A stretch of DNA of 25,762 bases from positions 1 through 25,762 of the forward strand of contig JAGWRL010000077.1 of the NCBI GenBank assembly GCA_028876585.1, given 5' to 3'. The translations under genes were made by a program, and so were the position numbers. This DNA comes from Pseudomonadota bacterium. GTDB lineage: Bacteria > Pseudomonadota > Alphaproteobacteria > Rhizobiales > Beijerinckiaceae. How positions within the stretch are numbered: the first letter of the stretch is position 1; the number at the start of each line of letters is the position of its first letter. The notes under the pieces were generated by a model, which ran no database searches, had not been told where the DNA came from, and was given only the letters and a program-made list of their open reading frames with translations. Below are positions 20,127-25,762 of the stretch, piece after piece.

Positions 20127-21830
20127 TCAATAATAGCCTGCCGCCCGCATCACCTTGTCCGCCAATTCCTGCGCGCGGTCGAGCGCGACGCAGTCGCTGA
20201 CCTCGCCGCGCACCGCCCGATGGATCTCCTGCCCCAGGATTTCCTCGAGCAGCAGATATTCCGGCACCGGCGGGCGCGGCCACGCCTTCAGCATATTTTG
20301 TTTGGCGAGCTTGTCTACAACGCTGACGATCGGCGAGGTCGCCGCGGCCTCGGGGTCGGCGGCGACGCTGAAGCGCGGCGCGACGGGAAAGCCGTTTTGC
20401 ACATTGGCTTTCATCGCTTCCGGCGAGGTCATCCAGGCGATGGCTTCGAAGGCGAGTTCGATACGGTCCTCCGGCAGGTTGGCGGGGATGCCGAGCAGGA
20501 AGCCGCCAATCGGATTGTTCGAGGCCCCGTTAGGTCCGCGCGGCTGCGGCAAATAAGTCACCTTGCGCTTCACCGCCGAGGAGATGTCGGTCTCGAACCG
20601 CGCGGCGCGAACCGTCCAGCAATAGGCGAGCGCAGTCTGGCCGGAAAGGAACGACGTCGTGCGACGGTCCCAGTCCATTTCGAGAATGTCGGGCGGGGAG
20701 AATTCCCTCAGCCGCCTGAGATAGTCGAGCACGCTGCGGCCGGCCTCCGAATTGATCTGCGGGCGCAATTGCTCGCCCTGCGCGTCGTCCACGCCCATTG
20801 CGAGGCTCGACTTCGGAATCTTCAGGATCGACTCGCCGCAGCACCCCATCAGGAACATGAAGGTGGAGGCGATCGGCATCCCGCGGCCGCCGTTCCAGGC
20901 GATGCCGTATCGCTCCTTGGCGGGCTGATGGAAGTGCTTCGCCGCGGCGACCGTCTTTTCGAAGGTCGTGGGATATTCGAACCTGTCCTTGTCAAACAGG
21001 TCCGTGCGCGCGGCCAGCAGTTCGATCGTGCAGTAGATGGGAACGCCGAACTGCCGCCCGCGCCAGGACCCCATCGACCAGACGGTAGGATGAAAATCGA
21101 GCGACGAGATCGTCGCCGCCTTGATGTAATCGTCCAGCGGAAGGATCAGCTGCTTCTTCACCGCTTCGCCGAGCCAAGGCGCATTGATGGCGACAATGTC
21201 ATATTCGGACACGGCCTTTAGCGAATTCTCGATCAGTTGCTCGTGCAGCAGGGGAAGCTTTCTGAGATCGAAATTCTTGCGCGACGCCATGTTGTTGCGG
21301 AAGTCCGCCCACATGTTGCGCATGGACAGGAAATAATTGTCGTCGTTGAGAAGAAACTTGATCTCGCGGCGGCCGCGAAACAGGCTTTCAATCAGGCGCG
21401 GCGGCGGAATGATCTGGGCGGCGAAATAGGAACCGCCGAAATAGAAATCCTCCTCGCTGTCCGTCTTGGCGCGCAAGCCGAAGGTTTCGGCTAGCAGGAA
21501 CTTGATGCGCCGTGCGTATTGCGTGAAGCTTTCCATCAGTTCGCCGCTCGGCGCCAGCCTGAAGCGCTTGCCGGTTTCGCTGGCGGATTTCGTGACGATG
21601 TGGCCACTTTCGATCAGCGCGTGGATGCGCCGCATCGCCGTCGCGTGCGGGACTTTCGCCACCGACGCCAGCGTCGAGATGGCGATGGCGTTGCCGGCGA
21701 TGTGATTGCGCACGAGGAACAGCAGAATGTTCCAGGTCGCATCCTCCTCCGCCACCGGCACGAGTTCCTGAAACGGCATGCGCACCCGTTCGAGGAAGGC
21801 GATGATGCGGAGGAGTTCGTGTTCAGTCAT
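20127..21830 (-). CDS. Cytoplasmic regulator: winged helix fused to ABC solute-binding domain
   Basis: This 567-residue protein lacks a signal peptide. Residues about 30-100 form a winged-helix DNA-binding domain (ISTLASVAKVPHATAMRRIH, then ALIESGHIVTKSA and a RFRLAPSGEL wing). From about residue 135 the rest resembles a family 1 extracellular solute-binding protein: EYDIVAINAPWLGEAVKK, PTVWSMGSWRGRQFGVPIYC, TALAYCWTVRAARFE, NNPIGGFLLGIPAN, AFEAIAWMTSPEAMK. These are the order and spacing of sugar-type binding proteins. It is therefore probably a one-component regulator that senses a substrate inside the cell. It overlaps the stop of a short upstream frame by ATGA (21827-21830). Next to it are oxidoreductase genes it may control. 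Confidence 0.8.
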   Translation of the reverse strand: MTEHELLRIIAFLERVRMPFQELVPVAEEDATWNILLFLVRNHIAGNAIAISTLASVAKVPHATAMRRIHALIESGHIVTKSASETGKRFRLAPSGELMESFTQYARRIKFLLAETFGLRAKTDSEEDFYFGGSYFAAQIIPPPRLIESLFRGRREIKFLLNDDNYFLSMRNMWADFRNNMASRKNFDLRKLPLLHEQLIENSLKAVSEYDIVAINAPWLGEAVKKQLILPLDDYIKAATISSLDFHPTVWSMGSWRGRQFGVPIYCTIELLAARTDLFDKDRFEYPTTFEKTVAAAKHFHQPAKERYGIAWNGGRGMPIASTFMFLMGCCGESILKIPKSSLAMGVDDAQGEQLRPQINSEAGRSVLDYLRRLREFSPPDILEMDWDRRTTSFLSGQTALAYCWTVRAARFETDISSAVKRKVTYLPQPRGPNGASNNPIGGFLLGIPANLPEDRIELAFEAIAWMTSPEAMKANVQNGFPVAPRFSVAADPEAAATSPIVSVVDKLAKQNMLKAWPRPPVPEYLLLEEILGQEIHRAVRGEVSDCVALDRAQELADKVMRAAGYY

Positions 21831-21935
21831 GCGACGGCAGTGGCTTTCCTCGCCCTTGGGGGCGCCTCACCGCGCCTGACGATCTCCTGGAGCTTGTCGC
21901 GAAGAATATCAACCGCGCGAAAGCCGTAAAGAGCG
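21827..21935 (-). pseudogene. Possible remnant gene end coupled to the regulator
   Basis: Between the PRISE-type SDR stop and the regulator start, a minus-strand frame reads DALYGFRAVDILRDKLQEIV followed by RRGEAPPRARKATAVA and stops with TGA overlapping the regulator ATG. The amphipathic helix and basic tail look like a genuine protein C-terminus, but the frame runs into the SDR gene upstream, so the body of the gene is missing. A deletion between SDR and regulator would explain it. Confidence 0.3.
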
Positions 21936-23003
21936 TCAGGGGATGACCTTGTCCGCCCGCAGCGTCGCGAACAGGTCGAGAAATGCGGCTTCCGTGTTTT
22001 GGTAGGCGGTAAAGCCAAGCTTGCGGCTGGCGGCCATGTCGGACATCACCTCGATCGGACGGCCGAGGTCGAGGTCGGTGTGCCAGGGCGAGGCGACGCG
22101 GGCGAGGTCGGGTTCGACCAGCCCCTGTTTGGCGGCCATGCCCCTCCACACCGGCGCGTCGTCGGCCATCTGCGCCTCCAGCGACGCCGCTTCGCCCGTG
22201 TAGCCCTCCCATTCGACGCCGAACCATCGGGCGAGCCGCGGCCACATCCAGTTCCAGCGGAAGATGTCGCCGTTGACGATGTTGTAGGCGTTGTTCTTGG
22301 CGAAGTCGTTGGTGCTGGCCCAGACGAGCTGCTTGCCGAGGATGCGGGCGTCGGTCATGTCGCTGAGGCCGTTCCACTGCGCGGCGCTGCCGGGGAACTT
22401 GAACTTGCGCCCCGTCTCCTTGCAGATCGAGGCGTAGGCGGCGAGCGTTGAGCCCATATTCATCGCATTGCCGATCGCCTTGCCGATGATCGTGTGCGGT
22501 CGGTGCACGCTCCAGGTGAACCCGTCGCGCGCCGCGGCGGCGTAGACTTCGTCCTCCTGCGCGTAATAGAAATTGGGCAGGTCGAGGCGCGGCTGCTCCT
22601 CGCGCACCGGCATCAGCGGCATCGTTCCGGCTTTGACATAGGCGTCGAACGGCCCCAGATAATGCTTGAGGCCGGTGACGAGCGCGACGTGGCGCACCGA
22701 GCGGGCGGGGGCGAGAGCGGCGAGCAACGTTCGCACCGCGCCGGCGTTGACCCTGATGTTCTCCTCTTCGCTGGATTGGCGCGACCAGGTCGTCAAATAG
22801 ACATGCGACGGCTTCAGTCCCGCGAGCGCCTTGCCGACGCTGTCGGGATCGGTCAGATCGGCCGCGACATGGGTGGCCTCGGGCGCGAGGCCTTCCGGCC
22901 GGCGCGAGAGGCCGAGCACGCGCGCGCCGGCCTGGGCCAGTTCGTGAGACACGCCGCGCCCGGCGATTCCGGTGGCGCCGACGACGAGGGCTTCGATGGG
23001 CAT
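21936..23003 (-). CDS. PRISE-type short-chain dehydrogenase (progesterone 5-beta-reductase/iridoid synthase-like)
   Basis: This 355-residue NADPH-dependent enzyme belongs to the atypical SDR group of enone reductases. The nucleotide-binding motif is VVGATGIAGRG (8-17). TGLKHYLGPF contains the catalytic Lys113, and NFYYAQEDEVY has the catalytic tyrosine (146 or 147), as in plant P5BR. HRPHTIIG and a DARILGKQLVWA helix are also typical. Bacterial members reduce activated C=C bonds of small enones, but the natural substrate is unknown. ATG 23003 is used because it directly precedes the Rossmann strand. It lies 23 bases after the upstream alcohol dehydrogenase, so the two are co-transcribed. Confidence 0.85.
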   Translation of the reverse strand: MPIEALVVGATGIAGRGVSHELAQAGARVLGLSRRPEGLAPEATHVAADLTDPDSVGKALAGLKPSHVYLTTWSRQSSEEENIRVNAGAVRTLLAALAPARSVRHVALVTGLKHYLGPFDAYVKAGTMPLMPVREEQPRLDLPNFYYAQEDEVYAAAARDGFTWSVHRPHTIIGKAIGNAMNMGSTLAAYASICKETGRKFKFPGSAAQWNGLSDMTDARILGKQLVWASTNDFAKNNAYNIVNGDIFRWNWMWPRLARWFGVEWEGYTGEAASLEAQMADDAPVWRGMAAKQGLVEPDLARVASPWHTDLDLGRPIEVMSDMAASRKLGFTAYQNTEAAFLDLFATLRADKVIP

Positions 23004-23026
23004 GTTTTGGCTCCGTGCGTTCGCGG

Positions 23027-24094
23027 TTACCGAATGTTGACCATGACCTTCATTTCGCGCCCCGCGGGGTTCAGCAGCGAGCGGAAACCCTTCTCGACGA
23101 TCTCTCCGGGCTGGATGCGGCCGGTGATGATCTTCTCGACCGGCAACTTGCCGCTGGAGATCATGCGGATGACGCGCGGCCACATCGTCACTTCATAGCA
23201 CCACGTCGCCTCGATCGTGATGTCCTTCAGCGCCCACAAGGCCGGATCGACCAGCGCCTTCTTGACGTGCAGGCCCGTCTGCACGACCGTGCCGTGGTTG
23301 CGCACCGCCTCCACGCAGGTGTTGAGGGCGAGTTCGATGCCCGAGCACTCGATGGCCGCGTCGACGCCGACGCCTTCCTCGGTGTGCTCGCGGATATAGT
23401 CCACGACATTGACCGCGCGCGGGTCGAGCACGGCGGCGGCGACGCCGAGGCTCTCGATGTGCCGGCGCCGGTTGGCGTTGGGCTCGCTGACGAAAATCTT
23501 CGAGGCGCCGACGGCGTCGCAGATCAGGATGACCAGCGCGCCGATCGGGCCGGCGCCGGTGACGAGCACCGTGCTGCCGCCGGTGATCTTGGCGCGGTCG
23601 ACGCCGTAGAGCGCCACCGCGGTCGGCTCGACCATCGCGCCCTGTTCATCGCTGACATTGTCGGGAATCGGATTGGCGTTGTAGTCGTTGATCACCGCGA
23701 GTTCACCCATCCCACCCCAGGCCCAGCTCAGGCCGATGCAGCCCATGCTCGGGCTCAAATGGTTGAGGCCGCGGCGGCTGTAGTAGTCGTCGAGCGGCAT
23801 CACCAGCGGCTGGATCGACACGCGGTCGCCCTTGCGCACGCGGGTCACCGAGCGCCCGGTCTCGACCACTTCGGCCGAGAATTCGTGGCCGAGGATTTGC
23901 GGCAGGGTGGCGCCGGTGAACTTGTGCGGGTTGATCGGCGTGACGATCGGGCCGCCGGCGAATTCGTGCAGGTCGGTGCCGCAGATGCCGCAGGTGAGCG
24001 GGCGCACGAGAACTTGGGCGTCGCCCAACGCGTCCGGCGCCGCCACTTCGTCGAGCCGCACGTCCTCTTTCGCGTAGAACCTCACCGCCTTCAT
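23027..24094 (-). CDS. Zn-dependent alcohol dehydrogenase, 2,3-butanediol dehydrogenase-like
   Basis: This 355-residue medium-chain dehydrogenase has zinc ligands in TCGICGTDLHEF and the GHEFSAEVVETG block (His70, Glu71), and NAD(P)-binding VLVTGAGPIGALVILIC. The pattern TCGICGTDLHEF-(x)-PH-LPQILGHEFSA is typical of (R,R)-butanediol dehydrogenases. These lack the four-cysteine structural zinc loop of classical alcohol dehydrogenases, and here that region is PLVMPLDDYYSRRGLNHLSP. The start ATG 24094 has GGAGGG at 5 bases. It heads the minus-strand unit and faces an acetoin-reductase-like SDR across a 240-base divergent promoter region. A broader polyol role is possible. Confidence 0.85.
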   Translation of the reverse strand: MKAVRFYAKEDVRLDEVAAPDALGDAQVLVRPLTCGICGTDLHEFAGGPIVTPINPHKFTGATLPQILGHEFSAEVVETGRSVTRVRKGDRVSIQPLVMPLDDYYSRRGLNHLSPSMGCIGLSWAWGGMGELAVINDYNANPIPDNVSDEQGAMVEPTAVALYGVDRAKITGGSTVLVTGAGPIGALVILICDAVGASKIFVSEPNANRRRHIESLGVAAAVLDPRAVNVVDYIREHTEEGVGVDAAIECSGIELALNTCVEAVRNHGTVVQTGLHVKKALVDPALWALKDITIEATWCYEVTMWPRVIRMISSGKLPVEKIITGRIQPGEIVEKGFRSLLNPAGREMKVMVNIR

Positions 24095-24336
24095 CGCACC
24101 CTCCCCGTCAGCGCCGCCGCTCGCGCAGCTTGGAGCCAACTTTTGTCGCGCCGCGAGCAAGACCCGACGCGGAGCCGTTTCCGCACGCCTGATATATCTC
24201 CGCCGCCGCGCATCGGTTCATTCGCTTTTGTCCAGAATGAGTATTTTTCCGGCGCCGAAGCCGCATCGGCAAGCGGTAATCTCAGGCCAAGGCCGCAGCC
24301 GGCCAGGTCGGCGCGGCGGTTCAGGGAGGAGCGCGC
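24095..24336. promoter_or_regulatory. Divergent promoter region of the butanediol-like cluster, with operator dyad
   Basis: The region between the two divergent units contains TCATTC (24218-24223) and GAATGA (24235-24240), a perfect 6-bp inverted repeat with an 11-base spacer. A GATATATC palindrome lies at 24190-24197. Both could mark regulator or -10 sites. A similar half-site, TCATT-N5-AATGA, occurs at 25148-25162 upstream of the E1 gene. Confidence 0.45.
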
Positions 24337-25122
24337 ATGTCGAGGCTTGCGGGCAAGGTCGCCATCGTCACCGGCGGCGCGCAGGGCATAGGCGAGGCAA
24401 TCGCCGCGCGGCTCGTCGCCGACGGCGCGAAGGTCGCCGTCGCCGACCTCAACGGCGACAAGGCCAAGGCCGTGGCCAAGCGTCTGACGCGCGGCGGCGG
24501 CGAGGCCATCGGCGTGGCGGTGGACGTGGCCGAGCGCGCCGAGGTTCGCGCCGCCATCGCAGCGACCGTCGCCGCCTTCGGCCGGCTCGACATCCTCTTC
24601 AACAACGCCGGCTTCAACAAGCCGCTGCCTTTCCTGGACGTCGACGAAGCCAACTTCAACGCCATTCTGCGCGTAAACGCCTGGGGCGTGCTGCTATTCA
24701 CCCAGGAGGCGGCGCGGCAGATGATCGCCGAGGGGCATGGCGGCAAGATCGTCAACACCGCCTCCATCGCCGGTCGCCAGGGCTACGCCGAATTCGCGCC
24801 CTATTGCGCCAGCAAGGCCGCCGTCATTTCGCTGACCCAGGCCGCCGCGCGCGAGTTCGCCAAGCACAAGATCACCGTCAACGCCTTCGCCCCCGGCGTC
24901 GTCGTCACGCCGCTGTGGGACGGGCTCGAACAGGACATGATCGACAAGGGCGTCATTAAACAGAAGGGCGAGTTCATCGAAAGCTTTTCGTCGAGCATTC
25001 TGCTCGGCTTTCCCGCACAGCCGAGCGACATCGTCGGCGTGACGGCGTTCCTCGCCTCGCCCGATTCCGACTACGTGACCGGGCAGGTCATCATGGCGGA
25101 CGGCGGCATGGTGCTTGTCTGA
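24337..25122 (+). CDS. Acetoin/diacetyl reductase-like SDR (meso-2,3-butanediol dehydrogenase-like)
   Basis: This classical SDR of 261 residues carries TGGAQGIG (12-19), NNAG (89-92), Ser143, and YCASK (Tyr156, Lys160), the complete catalytic set. The C-terminus YVTGQVIMADGGMVLV is typical. Its closest remembered relatives are BudC-type acetoin reductases, which interconvert acetoin and meso-2,3-butanediol with NAD(H). The PFLDVDEANFNAILRVNAWG region also fits that group. It begins at ATG 24337, preceded by GGGAGGAG. With the divergent Zn-dehydrogenase and the E1 alpha gene 108 bases downstream it makes an acetoin pathway plausible, though other 1,2-diols or hydroxyketones are possible. Confidence 0.82.
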   Translation: MSRLAGKVAIVTGGAQGIGEAIAARLVADGAKVAVADLNGDKAKAVAKRLTRGGGEAIGVAVDVAERAEVRAAIAATVAAFGRLDILFNNAGFNKPLPFLDVDEANFNAILRVNAWGVLLFTQEAARQMIAEGHGGKIVNTASIAGRQGYAEFAPYCASKAAVISLTQAAAREFAKHKITVNAFAPGVVVTPLWDGLEQDMIDKGVIKQKGEFIESFSSSILLGFPAQPSDIVGVTAFLASPDSDYVTGQVIMADGGMVLV

Positions 25123-25147
25123 CGTCGGCGCGCCGCCATTCAAATAT

Positions 25148-25162
25148 TCATTTTGAGAATGA
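25148..25162. promoter_or_regulatory. TCATT-N5-AATGA dyad before the E1 alpha gene
   Basis: TCATT (25148-25152) and AATGA (25158-25162) are inverted around TTGAG. They lie about 70 bases before the E1 alpha start and share the core of the TCATTC/GAATGA dyad at 24218-24240. A common regulator is possible. Confidence 0.35.
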
Positions 25163-25230
25163 TTTCGGGCCGGGAACTCGGCCGTCGTGGCAAAGTCTTT
25201 CGCATAACATCGTGGGATGGAAGCTTCGAG

Positions 25231-25762
25231 ATGGCATCCGAGCAAAGCGCCGCAGCGCCGCAAGGCGCGCCGCCCAACGACGACATCGGCGTCGAAACCC
25301 GGCTGGAGCTGTTCCGCCTCCAGATCGAAATCCGCGATTGCGAGAAGCGCGCCTACGATTTGTTCCTGCAAAACCTGATCAAGGGCACGAGCCATCTGTC
25401 GCTGGGGCAGGAGGCGGTCGCGGCGGGGTTCGGCGTCGCGATGCGCAAGAGCGACAAATCCTTCTGCACCTATCGCGGCCACGCGCACACGCTGGCCCGC
25501 GGCGCGGCGATGGAGGGCATGCTCGGCGAATTGATGCTGCGCGACATCGGCCTCATGCGCGGCAAGGGCGGCTCGATGCATCTGACCTCGGTCGAGCATG
25601 GCGTGATGGGCTCCTACGCCATCATCGGCGCACATCTGCCGATCGCCTGCGGATCGGCGTGGCGGGCGCAATATCTCGGCGAAAAGGACGTCTCCGTCTG
25701 TTTCTTCGGCGACGGCACGACCAACATCGGCGCGTTCCACGAGGCGCTCAACTTCGCCGTGA
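25231..25762 (+). CDS. acoA: TPP-dependent dehydrogenase E1 alpha subunit (acetoin dehydrogenase-like), 5' part
   Basis: The frame starts at ATG 25231 and is still open at the last base, so the C-terminal half is outside the window. The 177 visible residues carry LFRLQIEIRDCEKRAYDLF, GTSHLSLGQEAVAAGFGVAM, CTYRGHAHTLARGA, MRGKGGSMHLTSVEHGVMGS and the TPP/Mg-binding GDGTTNIGAFHEALNF. These are the landmarks of E1 alpha subunits of the pyruvate/acetoin dehydrogenase type. With the surrounding butanediol-type oxidoreductases, acetoin dehydrogenase (cleaving acetoin to acetaldehyde and acetyl-CoA) is the best guess. E1 beta, E2 and E3 would be expected just downstream. An alternative ATG at 25217 is out of frame. 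Confidence 0.85.
   Translation, partial: MASEQSAAAPQGAPPNDDIGVETRLELFRLQIEIRDCEKRAYDLFLQNLIKGTSHLSLGQEAVAAGFGVAMRKSDKSFCTYRGHAHTLARGAAMEGMLGELMLRDIGLMRGKGGSMHLTSVEHGVMGSYAIIGAHLPIACGSAWRAQYLGEKDVSVCFFGDGTTNIGAFHEALNFAV

Noticed and set aside
24114..24150. Sigma-54-like GG...GC element (TTGGCTCCAAGCTGC) on the minus strand before the butanediol dehydrogenase
   Set aside because: Spacing between GG and GC is 9 instead of the required 10 bases.
25178..25204. Sigma-54-like TGGCA...TTCGCA before the E1 alpha gene
   Set aside because: GG and GC are 11 bases apart, not 10, and no sigma-54 activator gene is in the window; acetoin operons made me look for it.
24694..25740. 348-codon minus-strand frame at the right edge
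   Set aside because: It covers the SDR end and E1 alpha gene in antisense; those have complete motifs on the plus strand.

Overview
The window is GC-rich, with strong G/C third-position bias in almost every gene. Gene families, the lepB-rnc-era order and the tRNA-Glu sequence fit an alphaproteobacterium, probably in the Hyphomicrobiales (Rhizobiales). A methylotroph-like relative is possible, but I cannot name the genus from sequence alone.

Layout. (1) 1-3255: the end of an accessory, defence-like operon on the + strand. It holds the C-terminal part of a type III-like adenine DNA methyltransferase (Mod), a small AT-richer helical protein, and a UvrD-type helicase with a RelE/ParE-like N-terminal domain. 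A degenerate gap (3256-4018) separates it from the 3' end of a tRNA-Glu gene, a typical integration boundary. (2) 4019-7695: core genome, with tRNA-Glu (-), a quinone oxidoreductase (+) and lepB-rnc-era (+). (3) 7706-11406: a metal/thiol stress module. An ECF sigma factor lies between bufA1-merA (-) and a thioredoxin-like protein plus a CcdA-like thiol transporter (+). Both flanking units are preceded by the same promoter-like motif, GTAAC-N17-CGAA. (4) 11546-16061: a permuted NlpC/P60-like hydrolase, a Cys/His/Met-rich secreted peptide with a histidine-rich partner, an L-2-haloacid dehalogenase, an EamA exporter, and a fluoride riboswitch followed by a coupled mini-ORF, crcB and a DUF190 gene. 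(5) 16062-20126: a degenerate accessory island. It has AACAGGGAA repeats, a 16-bp tandem repeat, a ParB-domain/DNA-methyltransferase gene with a DUF5681 partner, a possible gene fragment, and a 134-bp IS21-like element with ends but no transposase. (6) 20127-25762: a catabolic cluster that looks like acetoin/2,3-butanediol metabolism. On the - strand are a Zn-alcohol dehydrogenase, a PRISE-type SDR and an unusual cytoplasmic regulator joining a winged helix to an ABC solute-binding domain. On the + strand are an acetoin-reductase-like SDR and the start of a TPP-dependent dehydrogenase E1 alpha, which runs off the window.

The least ordinary items are the sigma-factor module (bufferin, mercuric reductase and thiol relay under one apparent promoter motif), the toxin-fold/helicase fusion behind a Mod methylase, the wHTH-solute-binding regulator, and the translationally coupled leader ORF between the fluoride riboswitch and crcB. 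All functional statements rest on reading motifs by eye; no database search was run.
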